Positions 8,476 to 18,376 are shown, counted from the first letter of the stretch. The stretch: 47,098 nt of DNA from Gammaproteobacteria bacterium (GCA_022340345.1 JAJDOE010000078.1:1-47098); one strand, 5' to 3'. A program made the numbers and translations. The notes: a model not told the origin generated them from the letters alone.

Positions 8476-8751
8476 TTGGCAAGTATCCATGACTTCAAAC
8501 CGATCTTCCAGAGACGGCTGCGCCGGTTGTTCGGGCAGCCGGCAAGTCACTCGACGTGGCTGGTATTGCCGTTGGCTCTTTTTGCACACGGGGTGCTGAA
8601 CGCGGTCCGCGGTGCGCCTGCCCGCGAACACCTTGCCTGGCACGTCCGTAATTCGTCATCGGCATACGGTAACCACGGCGCATCCATGCACGAACCGGAG
8701 GCTGCGTATTCCGCGCAATCGGTAGCGGGTCGGTATCCGGTATGGGAGTGA
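8476..8751 (+). pseudogene. decayed CDP-alcohol phosphatidyltransferase remnant (YnbA-like)
   Basis: An open frame of 91 codons contains two blocks that resemble the CDP-alcohol phosphatidyltransferase family of E. coli YnbA. The first, SIHDFKPIFQRRLRRLF, matches the family N-terminus (x-Y-D-x-K-P-x-F-Q-x-L-L-R-P). The second, WLVLPLALFAHGVLNAVRG followed by ARE, matches the membrane segment that carries the catalytic motif (LLLP-x-x-LF-x-RMALNALDG-x-x-ARE). The roughly 25-30 residues normally between the blocks are missing, the catalytic Asp of DG is replaced by Arg, and everything after the second block is unrelated. I therefore read it as a deletion-derived, inactive remnant. The comparison is from memory of the family, not an alignment. 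The rest of 8284-8741 shows nothing else. Confidence 0.55.
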
Positions 8752-10580
8752 TCGCCACCACAAGCTGGGAGAGGTTGTGCGGCTGGCTGCCGCGGATTCT
8801 GGCGCTGACCCTGTTTTTCGCTGGCCTGGCAACGTCCGGCTTGTCGCTGCTGAGTTACGATGCGGTGCGAGGGGTGCTCGATCCGCACGCCGCAGACGGT
8901 AGTGCCGATGCCCTGACCCGGGAGTTATTTCACGCAATCAGTGCCCGGCTGCGGCTGGCGGGTGGTGGCCTGGGTGCCCTGGCCTTGTTGTTGTGGATGC
9001 TGGATTTGCATGCGCGCGTCTTCGTGCTGGAGGCCTGCCGTTCGCTGGCGGAGCATGGGCGGCGCTGGCGTTTTCAGGCGGTCACGTGGGGCCGGACCAC
9101 CGACCCGGTGTGGATCGCCGCGCTGCTGATCGTGATCGGCGTGGGCGTGGCCGCGCGGGCCCTGTTGCTGGAGCAGCCGATGCGCTACGACGAGGCCTTT
9201 ACGTTCGTCAATTACGTCGATTTTCCGTTGTACCTGGGGCTGACCCGCTACGACGCCCCGAACAATCATCTGCTGCATACCTTGCTGGCGCATATCTCCG
9301 ACCAGTTGTTCGGTAGCCGGCCGTGGAGCCTGCGGATACCGGCCTTCCTGGCGGGTGTGGCGCTCATCCCGGTGTCCTACGTGCTGGTGCAGCGACTCTA
9401 CGATCGCCAGGCCGGGTTGATCGCGGCAGCGCTGGTGGCGGGCTCGGGGCACCTGATCCTGTACTCCGTCAACGCCCGTGGGTACACCATTGTCGCCGTG
9501 TTGTTTGCCGTGTGCCTGCTGCTCGCAATCGGACTGCGACAGCGGGAGGATGCCGGCTACTGGTTGCTGCTGGTACCGCTGGCGGCGCTGGGGTTGTATA
9601 CGGTGCCAACCATGATGTACGCGGTGGCCTTCGTGCTGGTCTGGCTGAGCCTCCAGCGACTGGCAACACAGGCGGGTGCACGCCGCCTTCCGGGGCTGGT
9701 CCGGGTGGTTGTTGCGGGCATGCTGACCGGAATCCTGACGCTACTGTTGTACCTGCCGGTGCTGGTACGTTCGAGCCCGGAGGAAATGCTTAGCCACGCG
9801 ATTATGCGGGACAAGATGATGGCCAAGGCCTGGCCCGATTTCCTTGCACTTCTGACGATCCGGATCGAGCAGCTGTGGGAGACCTGGCATGAAGGAATTC
9901 CGGGCCTGATCGCTCTGGCATTTTTGGCGCTGGCGGTTGCGGCCTGGATCTGGCACCGGCGGATCTCGCGAATTCCGCTGAGCCCGGTATGGGCGGTACT
10001 GGCTGGATGCATTCCGTTGTTGTTTTTTCAGCGCAACATCCCGCCGATCCGCGCCTGGTCGTTCCTGCTGCCGGTGTATTTCGGAATGATCGCGGCGGGC
10101 TTCGGTTTAGCGAGTGCCGGGTGGTTTGCCCGTGCCCCGCAGTGGAAGCGTTTTGCCCCGCCGCTAATCGCGATATTGCTCAGCGCCGGCCTGGCGGTGG
10201 AGAGCGTGCGCGAGACGGTTCGGGATGGCGGTAATTTTCCCGCTGCCGAGGCGGTGGCCCGTTTTCTGGAGCAGGAAGTCGGAGAACGGGACCGGTTCGT
10301 GCTGCTGGGCCTGTCGCTGGTGAACGTTCAATACTACCTGTCCATGCACGGCGCCAGGTTCGATAGATTGGTATTCGATCACGTGCTGCAGCCCTGGGGC
10401 GCCGCACGCAAATTCGAAAACCTCTACGTAGTGGTGAATGATCGAAGCGCGCCTTCGCGAGCTTCGTTCGCTACCATTCCGGTGCTGGAAGCGGCAAAGC
10501 CTACGGTGGTCGCCGAGTTTCGCGAGGCGCGCGTGTACCGATTGCCTGGCACTGCACTGCGAGGTTCGGATGGCGAATAA
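8742..10580 (+). CDS. polytopic membrane glycosyltransferase, GT-C fold (ArnT/PMT-like)
   Basis: A 612-residue protein with about 11-13 hydrophobic segments. After two N-terminal membrane segments comes a periplasmic loop with MRYDEAFTF (147-155), whose Asp150-Glu151 pair matches the catalytic acidic motif of lipid-linked-sugar GT-C enzymes. Next come [12 protein letters not shown], a conserved loop of dolichyl/undecaprenyl-phosphate-sugar transferases, and [12 protein letters not shown]. The C-terminal 110 residues form a soluble domain. These proteins move a sugar from a polyprenyl phosphate donor to lipid A, protein or another envelope target. It lies 16 bp upstream of an ABC exporter and probably shares its transcript. 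Its acceptor is unknown. The start ATG has no clear Shine-Dalgarno sequence. Confidence 0.8.
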   Translation: MGVIATTSWERLCGWLPRILALTLFFAGLATSGLSLLSYDAVRGVLDPHAADGSADALTRELFHAISARLRLAGGGLGALALLLWMLDLHARVFVLEACRSLAEHGRRWRFQAVTWGRTTDPVWIAALLIVIGVGVAARALLLEQPMRYDEAFTFVNYVDFPLYLGLTRYDAPNNHLLHTLLAHISDQLFGSRPWSLRIPAFLAGVALIPVSYVLVQRLYDRQAGLIAAALVAGSGHLILYSVNARGYTIVAVLFAVCLLLAIGLRQREDAGYWLLLVPLAALGLYTVPTMMYAVAFVLVWLSLQRLATQAGARRLPGLVRVVVAGMLTGILTLLLYLPVLVRSSPEEMLSHAIMRDKMMAKAWPDFLALLTIRIEQLWETWHEGIPGLIALAFLALAVAAWIWHRRISRIPLSPVWAVLAGCIPLLFFQRNIPPIRAWSFLLPVYFGMIAAGFGLASAGWFARAPQWKRFAPPLIAILLSAGLAVESVRETVRDGGNFPAAEAVARFLEQEVGERDRFVLLGLSLVNVQYYLSMHGARFDRLVFDHVLQPWGAARKFENLYVVVNDRSAPSRASFATIPVLEAAKPTVVAEFREARVYRLPGTALRGSDGE

Positions 10581-10596
10581 ACGGGAGAAAATCGGA

Positions 10597-11526
10597 ATGC
10601 CGGATGTGATTGTTTCCATCCAGGGCCTCGGCAAGACCTATGGGTCCGGCCTCAAGGCGCTGGACAACGTGACGCTGGAAATCCAGCGCGGCGAAATCTT
10701 TGCGCTGCTGGGACCGAATGGTGCCGGAAAGACCACGCTGATCAGCGTAGTCTGCGGCCTGGCGACACCCAGTACCGGGAACGTGCTGGTGGACGGCCAC
10801 GACATCGTGACGGATTTCCGTGCCGCTCGTTCGCAGATCGGTCTGGTTCCCCAGGAACTCGCGACCGCCTCCTTTGAGAGCGTCTGGGCGACCATGAAAT
10901 TCAGCCGTGGCCTGTTCGGCAGGGCGCCGGATCCGGCGCACCTGGAAAAAGTATTGCGCGAATTGTCCCTGTGGGACAAGCGCGCCGAACGCATCATGCA
11001 CCTGTCCGGAGGAATGAAGCGGCGGGTTTTGATTGCCAAGGCGCTGGCCCACGAGCCGAGAATCCTGTTTCTCGATGAACCCACCGCTGGCGTGGACGTG
11101 GAGCTTCGCCACGACATGTGGGAAATGGTCCGGCGGTTACGCGCGGGTGGAGTCACCATCATCCTGACCACGCACTATATAGAGGAGGCGGAGGAGATGG
11201 CCGATCGCATTGGTGTGATCAACCGCGGACAGCTTGCGGTCGTGGAGGACAAGCAGGTGTTGATGAACAAGCTGGGGAAGAAGCAGCTGACCCTGACCCT
11301 GCAGCAGCCCCTGGGGCGGCTGCCGGCAGAATTGAGCGGCCATCCGCTGGAGCTCTCGGACGACGGAACGACGCTGGTATACACCTTTGACGCCCAGCAG
11401 GAGAACACGGGAATTGCCGAGTTGCTTCGTGACCTGGACCGGCACGCCATCGACTTCAAAGATCTGCACTCCAGCCAGAGCTCCCTGGAGGAAATCTTTG
11501 TCAGCCTGGTGAGGTCCCGGCCATGA
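10597..11526 (+). CDS. ABC-2 type transporter ATP-binding protein (YadG-like)
   Basis: A 309-residue ABC ATPase. The ATG at 10597 is preceded by GGGAG at 9-nt spacing; an in-frame ATG at 10570, inside the end of the previous gene, would add nine residues. Walker A is GPNGAGKT (39-46), the signature is LSGGM (136-140), Walker B is LFLDEP (157-162), and the H-loop is [10 protein letters not shown]. An accessory C-terminal domain of about 80 residues follows, as in exporters with ABC-2 permeases. It overlaps its permease by 4 bp. Together they resemble YadG/YadH of E. coli, an exporter whose substrate is not firmly known. The adjacent GT-C glycosyltransferase hints at an envelope lipid or glycan. 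Confidence 0.9.
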   Translation: MPDVIVSIQGLGKTYGSGLKALDNVTLEIQRGEIFALLGPNGAGKTTLISVVCGLATPSTGNVLVDGHDIVTDFRAARSQIGLVPQELATASFESVWATMKFSRGLFGRAPDPAHLEKVLRELSLWDKRAERIMHLSGGMKRRVLIAKALAHEPRILFLDEPTAGVDVELRHDMWEMVRRLRAGGVTIILTTHYIEEAEEMADRIGVINRGQLAVVEDKQVLMNKLGKKQLTLTLQQPLGRLPAELSGHPLELSDDGTTLVYTFDAQQENTGIAELLRDLDRHAIDFKDLHSSQSSLEEIFVSLVRSRP

Positions 11527-12284
11527 ACTGGCATGCAATTCGCGCGATTTACCTGTTTGAAATGGCGCGAACCGGACGCACGCTGATGGAAAGTATCGCG
11601 TCGCCGATCCTGACCACCTCGCTGTACTTCGTCGTGTTCGGCGCCGCCATCGGTTCACGCATGGGCGACATCGATGGAATCAGCTACGGTGCGTTTATCA
11701 TTCCCGGCCTGCTGATGCTGTCACTGCTGGGGGAGAGCATCTCCAACGCGTCGTTTGGAATCTATTTCCCCAAGTTCACCGGCACCATCTACGAGGTGCT
11801 GTCGGCTCCAATCTCCTACCTGGAAATCGTGATTGGCTACGTGGGGGCTGCGGCCACCAAGTCGGTGATTCTTGGGGTGCTGATCCTGGTGACCGCACGG
11901 CTGTTTGTGGACTACCAGATCGCGCACCCGCTGTGGATGGTGGGGTTCCTGCTGCTGACGGCGGTGACCTTCAGCCTGTTCGGTTTCATCATTGGCCTGT
12001 GGGCGGATGACTTCCAGAAGCTGCAGCTCATTCCACTGATGGTAATCACGCCACTGACTTTTCTTGGTGGTGCTTTCTACTCGATAAATATGCTGCCGCC
12101 CGTGTGGCAGAAGGTCACGCTGTTCAACCCGGTGGTGTACCTGATCAGCGGATTCCGCTGGAGCTTCTATGGCGTGGCGGACGTGCAGGTGGGGGTCAGC
12201 CTGGGCATGGTGCTCGGGTTCATGCTGGTGTGCCTGGGACTGATCTGGTGGATATTCCGGACAGGGTATCGCCTCAAGGCCTAG
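11523..12284 (+). CDS. ABC-2 type transporter permease (YadH-like)
   Basis: A 253-residue inner-membrane protein with six predicted helices. The ATG overlaps the stop of the ATPase gene (ATGA), implying translational coupling. The ABC-2 signature region is visible near the C-terminus: the segment with [16 protein letters not shown], then [19 protein letters not shown], matches the conserved loop of the YadH/NodJ/drug-resistance permease group. It forms the membrane pore of the exporter with the preceding ATPase. A convergent inverted repeat follows the gene. Confidence 0.9.
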   Translation: MNWHAIRAIYLFEMARTGRTLMESIASPILTTSLYFVVFGAAIGSRMGDIDGISYGAFIIPGLLMLSLLGESISNASFGIYFPKFTGTIYEVLSAPISYLEIVIGYVGAAATKSVILGVLILVTARLFVDYQIAHPLWMVGFLLLTAVTFSLFGFIIGLWADDFQKLQLIPLMVITPLTFLGGAFYSINMLPPVWQKVTLFNPVVYLISGFRWSFYGVADVQVGVSLGMVLGFMLVCLGLIWWIFRTGYRLKA

Positions 12285-12405
12285 TTCGGAGCCGCACAAC
12301 GGCGCAGTACAAAACCTGTAATTGCTCGATTTCCAGGGAGCACGGCCCAACACCACCGTTCGAGGGTGGAAACACGGTTCGTGCTATGGAAGAAAGTGCC
12401 GGCGG

Positions 12406-12423
12406 GCCGGCCATGCGGCCGGC
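12406..12423. terminator. GC-rich inverted repeat between convergent genes
   Basis: A perfect 7-bp stem, GCCGGCC (12406-12412) with GGCCGGC (12417-12423), has a four-base loop. It lies between the convergent stops of the permease gene and the next minus-strand gene, so it could end transcription from both sides. Neither side has a good U-tract; a factor-dependent or simple roadblock role is more likely. Confidence 0.4.
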
Positions 12424-12433
12424 AACGTGAATA

Positions 12434-13642
12434 TTAGATCTGGGTGCGCAGGTCCGCTTCGGCGGAGACCTTCGCCATCAGCAGATCTTCGTAAATATGT
12501 GACCAGCGTGTGGATTCCTCGCTGATCAGTTCGGACATATGGCGGGAGAACTGCTGAAAATTTTCCTGCAGTTCTTCCTTCAGGACAACGGATGAACGGT
12601 CGAGGAAGGGAATCAGACCCTCGATTTTTTTCAGCTTGGCCAGCTTCACGCGAATATCCGCATCTTCCTGTTTGGCATCAAAGTAGCCATCGGAACTGCT
12701 GGCGATGGTGTCAACGGCCTTATTGAAGTTGTCGAAGTCCAGCGAAAACATGCCGTAGGCGCGCTGGTACAACTTGAAATAGTCGATAACGAAATCCTTT
12801 ATCTTGATCAGCCGGGGATGGCGTTTCATGGATTGCATCAGCAGCGCGAAGATGTCGGCGACTTCGGGTCCGGCTTCATTTTGGGAGCCCGTTTCTCGCA
12901 TCTCCGGATTGGTTGCCATCTCGCACATGACCCGCAGGCGTTGGAGCAGGCTGGCGATCTCGTCCGCTGCGACGCGCGAAGCCCGTTCGGCATCTCTCAG
13001 GTTCTCCTGGGACTCCGCGTAGTCAAAAGTGCTGACCACCTCATTGCGGATATTGCTTTCCACCTCGCCGGTGGCGGACTGGCCGAGGTGTCCGGAAAGC
13101 CGGTCGCGCAGGCGTTCGCTGGCGTCGTGCGCGATGCGAAACTCCTGCAGGCGGCGTGCCTCCGTCTCCTTGAGTTCCAGGTAGTGGCGCATGCGATCGT
13201 TGAAATTCAGCGTCAGCTGTCCGAATTCATGGGTGTAGGACAGGAAGGGGGCAAAGAAGCTGCTGCTTTCCTGCGGCGTCAGTTTCAATTGGCCGACGTA
13301 GGAGTGCAGGTAATGAATCTTTTTGCTGATCACTTCCACGCTGGTCCCGATGCGCAGGCTGACTTTGGATATCGCACTGAAGGCGTTGTGCAGGTCCCGG
13401 TTGACGCGCAGGATTTCGACGAACTTGCGCAGCATGGTCTCTTCACCGGTGGTACGCAGGAACAGAGCCTGGATGCTGCGTTTGGCATCTTCGAGCTGGC
13501 TGTGGGACAGCAACGCATGCTGCTCAACGAAGGTCATGCCGGTCATGACGATCAGCATCTCGCGCTGCTTCTCGGCGCTGGACTCGCGGGCCACCTTGCG
13601 AAGGGCGGCGGTGCTCGAAATATCGACCACGCGTCGGGTCAC
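12434..13642 (-). CDS. hypothetical cytoplasmic protein, helical/coiled-coil
   Basis: About 402 residues from a GTG at 13642 that has GGGAGG nine nucleotides upstream. I do not recognise the family. There is no signal peptide and no membrane segment. Composition is dominated by Glu, Arg, Leu, Ala and Ser in long amphipathic helices: about 90-200, with an RDLHNAFSAI stretch near its start, and about 215-400, which ends in LLMAKVSAEADLRTQI. There are almost no Gly or Pro breaks, so an extended helical bundle or coiled coil is likely. It is divergent from the patatin-like gene, about 200 bp between the starts, and convergent with the ABC exporter. Codon usage looks like its neighbours. Confidence 0.75.
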   Translation of the reverse strand: MTRRVVDISSTAALRKVARESSAEKQREMLIVMTGMTFVEQHALLSHSQLEDAKRSIQALFLRTTGEETMLRKFVEILRVNRDLHNAFSAISKVSLRIGTSVEVISKKIHYLHSYVGQLKLTPQESSSFFAPFLSYTHEFGQLTLNFNDRMRHYLELKETEARRLQEFRIAHDASERLRDRLSGHLGQSATGEVESNIRNEVVSTFDYAESQENLRDAERASRVAADEIASLLQRLRVMCEMATNPEMRETGSQNEAGPEVADIFALLMQSMKRHPRLIKIKDFVIDYFKLYQRAYGMFSLDFDNFNKAVDTIASSSDGYFDAKQEDADIRVKLAKLKKIEGLIPFLDRSSVVLKEELQENFQQFSRHMSELISEESTRWSHIYEDLLMAKVSAEADLRTQI

Positions 13643-13843
13643 AGCGGAATGCCTCCCAGGTGGCGACCTGCGGCCGCCGGTTGTTGAACCAGTCTCCATA
13701 AATTAAATAGCACATCTGGAGGATATTTCCAGCAAATCGGCGGATTTCCCGACCTTGCGCACTACCACCGGGAGGGCCCACGGGCCCCGGTTTTGTACGG
13801 TACCACCGAAAAAAGTGAGACAATTGCTGGCCTGAGAACCCGT

Positions 13844-14839
13844 ATGACCGATATCCAACACAAACTCACCGGCCGCGCCAGCGACGACGTGGCGGGAAAG
13901 AGCGTGTCTTTGGTGCTGGGCAGTGGCGGCGCCCGCGGCCTGGCGCATATTGGCGTGATTGAGTGGCTGGAGGACAACGGTTTCGAGATCCGGTCCATCG
14001 CCGGTGCCTCCATGGGTGCGCTCATCGGTGGTATTTACGCCGCGGGCGAGCTGGACGCTTATCGCAACTGGGTCACGGCCCTGGAAAAAAGCGACGTGCT
14101 GCGGTTGCTGGACCTGTCCTTTGGTTGGAGCGGCCTGCTCAAGGGGGAAAAGGTCATCGAGCGGCTGCGCGACCTGATCGGCGATTGCAACATCGAGGAC
14201 CTGCCCATCGCCTTCACCGCAGTGGCCACGGATGTGGAGGCGCAAAAGGAGGTATGGCTCAACCGGGGCCCCCTGTTCGACGCGGTGCGTGCCTCCATCG
14301 CTGTGCCGCTGGTATTCACGCCGTTCGAGGTTGACGGTCGGCGGCTGCTGGACGGAGGACTGATCAATCCGCTGCCGATCGCGCCTACCCTCAGCGACAA
14401 CACCGACCTGACCATCGCGGTCAACGTGGGCGGGTTGCCGGAGGACTCTTTCGTACCCGAGGCCGCCGGGAATTCCGAGAGCAGCGACAGTGGTGAAACC
14501 GGTTCTGCCTATCACGAACGTATTGCCACGTTCGTGCGCGAACTGCAGGGAAAGATAACGGGCAAGGATGAGTCCGCCTGGGATTTCTTCGATGTGATGA
14601 ACCTGTCCATCGAGACCATGCAGAACACGATTACGCGGATGAAACTGGCGGCCTACAACCCGGATGTAACTGTGAACATTTCGCGCGACGCGGCCCATGC
14701 CCACGAGTTCTATCGTGCGGCGGAACTCATTGAGCTGGGCAGCGCAGCAGCCGCCGAAATGCTGGCCAGACACGCACCGGGTGCCGGTTCCGGATCCCGG
14801 AACAGGCGGGAAGGACGAGGCAAGAAGCCCGCCGGGTAG
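13844..14839 (+). CDS. patatin-like phospholipase (RssA-type)
   Basis: A protein of about 331 residues from the ATG at 13844. The catalytic core is clear: the oxyanion glycine motif GSGGARG (26-32), the nucleophile elbow GASMG with Ser56 (54-58), and the dyad Asp170 in the DGG motif. The lipase domain covers roughly residues 18-210, and the C-terminal 100 residues are a less conserved helical extension ending in a basic Gly/Arg tail. No signal peptide is present, so it probably acts in the cytoplasm or at the inner face of the membrane, hydrolysing lipid ester bonds. Its lipid substrate is not known. It stops 4 bp before the convergent glutaminase gene. Confidence 0.9.
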   Translation: MTDIQHKLTGRASDDVAGKSVSLVLGSGGARGLAHIGVIEWLEDNGFEIRSIAGASMGALIGGIYAAGELDAYRNWVTALEKSDVLRLLDLSFGWSGLLKGEKVIERLRDLIGDCNIEDLPIAFTAVATDVEAQKEVWLNRGPLFDAVRASIAVPLVFTPFEVDGRRLLDGGLINPLPIAPTLSDNTDLTIAVNVGGLPEDSFVPEAAGNSESSDSGETGSAYHERIATFVRELQGKITGKDESAWDFFDVMNLSIETMQNTITRMKLAAYNPDVTVNISRDAAHAHEFYRAAELIELGSAAAAEMLARHAPGAGSGSRNRREGRGKKPAG

Positions 14840-14843
14840 TGGC

Positions 14844-16688
14844 TCAGTTGCTGAGGTTCCGAATTTCGCGGTTGACATGCCCCAGGCGCGACAGGCTCAG
14901 CTCCGCCAGGTTCCGGAACAGCTTCAGGGCCACCCGCATGGCGTTGGGGTCATCGAGCTTCCGCAGCCGGGCCGGGTCGAGTCGGTGGACGAGCACCGGC
15001 GTATCGGCATGGATATCGGCGCTTCGCTTTGCGCCGGCGAATAGGGCGGATTCCCCGAAGGTCCATCCGGCGGCAAAGGCACTCAGGCGGCGGCGGCGAT
15101 TGTGATCCAGGCGGACGGACGCGCTGACGCGGCCAGAGGCGAGAAAATACAGTTCATCTGCCGGAGTTCCCTCTTCACAGATCATCTCCCCGGCATCGTA
15201 ACGGGCCTCCTCAAGCAGGCCGGCCAGTAGCGCCAGCTCCTGCGTATCGAAATTGCGGCACAAAAGATGCTCCTGTAACGACAGCGTAGCCCCGTTCTGA
15301 TTATCCGCCCGCGCGGTTCCCAGCAGGCGGTCTTCGGCGTATTCCAGGGCACGATCCACGTCCGCGAAGGCAAGATTCGGTGGGTTTTCGTGGTTGTGAA
15401 AACGGTGTTTCATCCGTCGACGGAAGGTGTAGTGGTTCTCGGTGCCGGTCAGAAGGATCAGCTTTTTCTCCGCGGCCAGGGTCGCAACCAGTTCGGTCAG
15501 TAGCGCCAGCGCCGATTGGTCTATGGACGTCACCCTTTCCATGTCGAGAATCAGGTAGTCGCACCCCTGCATTCGTTCTACCACCGTCGCGGTAACAATC
15601 TCCGCCGATACAAAACGCAGTTCCCCCGTCAGTTCGATTACCTGTACCTGGTGTCCCGCTTCGTCCAGCAGTTCGTTGCTAGTCTCGTCGCGATTGATCT
15701 TGGAGCGCACCGTGGCACCGGTATAGCTGGCACGAACCACGCTTGCGGTGGTTACGCGAGTCACGCGCAACATGTGCAGGCCGAATTCCGAAGACAGCGC
15801 CTCGCAGGTGGCGATTCCGCGCACGCTGTTACCTTTGGCATCCAGCCGCGGTGAGAAGACCGCAACCGCGAGTTGCCCCGGCAGAACCGCCAGCAATCCG
15901 CCACCGACACCACTTTTGGCGGGCATGCCTACCCGGTGGATCCAGTTGCCGGAGTAGTCATACATGCCGCAAGTGGCCATTACCGAGAGCACGCTGGAAA
16001 CCCTCTTTGCCTCCAGGGCGCGTACGCCGGTAATCGGGTTGACGCCGTCGTTGGCCAGGGTGGCGCCCATGACCGCCAGGTCGCGGGTGGTGACGAGAAT
16101 CGAACACTGGCGAAAATAGGCGTCCAGCACCGGTTCCGGGTCATCCTCCAGAATGTCGTAGGTGCGCAGCAGGTGGGCGATCGCCCGATTGCGGTGACCC
16201 GTGGTCCGTTCCGATTCGTAGATGTCCTGGTGTACTTCCAGCGGGCGACCAGCGAACAAGGCGAACTTTTCGAGAATTCGCTGCAATTTGGCGTCCCCGT
16301 TCTCACCATCCACCAGGCTGGTGGCAACGATGGCGCCGGAATTGATCATGGGGTTCAGCGGGCGCCCGGTCTCCGGCTCCAGGCTGATGGAGTTGAACGC
16401 CTCCCCGGAGGGTTCCACGTTGATTCGGCGGGCAACTTCTTCATGGCCCTTGTCTTCCAGGGCGATGCCGTAGGTGAATGCCTTGGAGATTGACTGGATG
16501 CTGAACGGCAGGCGTGCATCGCCGGATTGGTAGACGTGACCGTCGACGGTGACCACCGCGATGCCAAACCGGTCGGGGTCGGCCTTGGCCAGTTCCGGTA
16601 TGTAATCCGCCACCTGGCCGGTATCCAGGGGGGCAATGGATTTCCGAAGTTGCTCCAGGTAGTCGTGCAGGGATGTGTAGGTCTTCAT
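14844..16688 (-). CDS. glsA: glutaminase A fused to STAS and cyclic-nucleotide-binding domains
   Basis: A 614-residue three-domain protein. The ATG at 16688 follows GGAG. Residues 1-310 are a serine-dependent glutaminase of the beta-lactamase-like fold: the SxxK pair is Ser66/Lys69 in PFSIQSISKAF, with NPMINSGAI, the YFRQCSI stretch and KSGVGGG further on. It converts glutamine to glutamate and ammonia. About 345-455 is a STAS domain (VIELTGELRF ... LILDMERVTSIDQSAL). About 480-605 is a cNMP-binding beta roll with GEMICEEGTPADELYFLASGR and the phosphate-cassette-like FGESALFAGAKRSADI. The domains suggest allosteric or membrane-associated control of glutaminase activity. The short E. coli enzymes have about 310 residues and lack both extra domains. 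Confidence 0.93.
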   Translation of the reverse strand: MKTYTSLHDYLEQLRKSIAPLDTGQVADYIPELAKADPDRFGIAVVTVDGHVYQSGDARLPFSIQSISKAFTYGIALEDKGHEEVARRINVEPSGEAFNSISLEPETGRPLNPMINSGAIVATSLVDGENGDAKLQRILEKFALFAGRPLEVHQDIYESERTTGHRNRAIAHLLRTYDILEDDPEPVLDAYFRQCSILVTTRDLAVMGATLANDGVNPITGVRALEAKRVSSVLSVMATCGMYDYSGNWIHRVGMPAKSGVGGGLLAVLPGQLAVAVFSPRLDAKGNSVRGIATCEALSSEFGLHMLRVTRVTTASVVRASYTGATVRSKINRDETSNELLDEAGHQVQVIELTGELRFVSAEIVTATVVERMQGCDYLILDMERVTSIDQSALALLTELVATLAAEKKLILLTGTENHYTFRRRMKHRFHNHENPPNLAFADVDRALEYAEDRLLGTARADNQNGATLSLQEHLLCRNFDTQELALLAGLLEEARYDAGEMICEEGTPADELYFLASGRVSASVRLDHNRRRRLSAFAAGWTFGESALFAGAKRSADIHADTPVLVHRLDPARLRKLDDPNAMRVALKLFRNLAELSLSRLGHVNREIRNLSN

Positions 16689-16783
16689 GCCAATCTCCGG
16701 ATGCGCATCCGGAAACAAGAGCAAGTAGCGTGCCAGCGGGGTCGATGCGGCCTTGGTGCGAAAACAGGAGGCCACCGTCAGGG

Positions 16784-16804
16784 CTTGCCTCACAAGGAGG
16801 CAAG
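16784..16804. terminator. perfect 8-bp inverted repeat upstream of glsA
   Basis: CTTGCCTC (16784-16791) and GAGGCAAG (16797-16804) form an 8-bp stem with a five-base loop. It lies 37 bp after the APH-AAA gene stop and about 96 bp before glsA, both on the minus strand. It may end the upstream operon, but on the minus strand no U-run follows directly (TTTT appears about 20 nt later). A protein-binding dyad for glsA control is an alternative. Confidence 0.4.
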
Positions 16805-16840
16805 GCTGGATGTGGATGCACCGTTACGGCGCGTCCCGAT

Positions 16841-18352
16841 TCACCCTTCCACGGGCAGGCGGAGGCATTTTTCCTGCGGTTCCAGGGGGTCGAGGGCCGC
16901 CAATTGCCGATCCAGGACCTGGAAATTGGCCTCGGAAGGATCTTTCCCCTGCGCCGCGCGATGTGCAATTCGTTTTCGCAATTCGTCCACCGGTGCCTCG
17001 CAGGCGAGGATGTGGAAGGGAACCCCGAGCCGGTCCGCCAGTGCACGGAACCGGTCCCTTTCCGGCCGTTTCAGAAACGCGGCGTCCACAATCGCCGTGA
17101 AGCCCGCGGAGACAATAGCGTCGGCGAGTTGCGCGAGACGATCATAGGTCGCACGGTTTGCCTGCGGCGTGTAAATGCCTCCGCCCGGCGCGGATTTTGT
17201 GCGGGCATCGGCGGTTACTCCGTGCAGCCGCTTGCGCTCCACGTCCGAGCGTACCCGGACTCCACCGTGGCGCTCGATCCACGCGCCGGAACGGGTCGTC
17301 TTTCCAGACCCCGAAAGGCCGTGAGTGATGATCAGGCAGGCGCCGGCGTGGGGAGAGGCAAATCGCGTGGCAATGTCCAGGTGGGCGTGGTAGTCGCGGA
17401 GCGCGGTGTCCCGATCCTGCGCACCAGCGTCTGCCTGGCGCGCGCGGATGCAGGCGACCTTGGCACGGACCAGTGCGCGGTACACCAGGTACCAGGGCAG
17501 CACTGCCAGGCCGGCATAGTCGCCGCTGGTCTCCAGGTCCGCATTCAGAAAGCACCAGGCCAGGTCATCGCGGCCGTGGACGGCCAGGTCCATCACCAGG
17601 AAGGCGGCGTCGCTCATGATATCGATCCAGCGCAAGGCATCATTGAACTCAATGCAATCGAAGGGGATGAGTTGGTCGTTGCGCAGAACCAGGTTGGCAA
17701 GATGCAGATCGCCGTGGCACTCGCGCACGAAACCATCCTGCCTGCGGGATGCGAAAACCAGTTGGAGTTTCGTATGGCTTGTGCGGCTCCATTCCGCCAG
17801 GCCTTGCAGGAGCGTCGTTTCCCTTGCGTCGGCCGCACAATCCAGCAATGCGTCGAAGTTGTTGCTGGCCGGTTTCCAAACCGCTTCGGGCGTGCCGAGC
17901 GTGATTTCCGGCGGTTGCCGCGCCGCCCGTTCATGAAAGTCCGCTAGGCGCACGGCGAGATCATTGAAGTGCCGGCTGCCAAGTCGTCCGGCAGCCAGGG
18001 CCTGGTCCGCCTGGTCGGCCTGGGGGAACTCCTGCATTTGCACGGCAAATTCGAAAGGCGCGCCGTCGCCGCCCGGCCGAGGCTGTTGGGGAGTGCCGGC
18101 AATCGGAACCACGTCCAGGTAGAGCTCCGGCGCCAGGCGCCGGTTGAGCTCCAGTTCCGCCAGGCAGAAACGGTGTCGGTCCGGAAGGGAATGAAAATTC
18201 AGAAACCCGAGATCTACGGGTTTCTTGATCTTGAAAGCGTATTCGCCGCTCAGCAATACCCAGGAAATATGCGTCTCGATCAGCCCGGCGGGTTGGCCGT
18301 CCGGCCGTCGCCAGGTCTCCCGCAGGCGCTGAATGAATAGCGGCGTCGGCAC
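16841..18352 (-). CDS. bifunctional APH-like phosphotransferase / AAA P-loop kinase protein
   Basis: A 503-residue fusion. The N-terminal part (about 25-330) resembles aminoglycoside phosphotransferase/choline kinase enzymes: HGDLHLAN (213-220) with catalytic Asp215, and the metal-binding Asp in PFDCIEFND (Asp232). The C-terminal part (about 338-503) is a P-loop kinase of the AAA_33/zeta-toxin-like type with GLSGSGKTT (345-353). The protein starts at a GTG at 18352, 24 bp behind the coiled-coil gene, so it is probably the last gene of the hydrogenase transcript. Proteins of this architecture are widespread and annotated as phosphotransferases; no substrate is known to me, and aminoglycoside resistance should not be assumed. 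Confidence 0.85.
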   Translation of the reverse strand: MPTPLFIQRLRETWRRPDGQPAGLIETHISWVLLSGEYAFKIKKPVDLGFLNFHSLPDRHRFCLAELELNRRLAPELYLDVVPIAGTPQQPRPGGDGAPFEFAVQMQEFPQADQADQALAAGRLGSRHFNDLAVRLADFHERAARQPPEITLGTPEAVWKPASNNFDALLDCAADARETTLLQGLAEWSRTSHTKLQLVFASRRQDGFVRECHGDLHLANLVLRNDQLIPFDCIEFNDALRWIDIMSDAAFLVMDLAVHGRDDLAWCFLNADLETSGDYAGLAVLPWYLVYRALVRAKVACIRARQADAGAQDRDTALRDYHAHLDIATRFASPHAGACLIITHGLSGSGKTTRSGAWIERHGGVRVRSDVERKRLHGVTADARTKSAPGGGIYTPQANRATYDRLAQLADAIVSAGFTAIVDAAFLKRPERDRFRALADRLGVPFHILACEAPVDELRKRIAHRAAQGKDPSEANFQVLDRQLAALDPLEPQEKCLRLPVEG

Positions 18353-18376
18353 GGCGCCGTTACCGGGCGTTCCTGC

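Noticed and set aside
13703-14878. 391-codon open frame on the minus strand
   Set aside because: Antisense to the patatin-like gene, which has all catalytic motifs.
16841-18352. Aminoglycoside resistance gene
   Set aside because: The APH-like domain is fused to a P-loop kinase and lies at the end of a hydrogenase operon; this architecture is common in non-resistance proteins.
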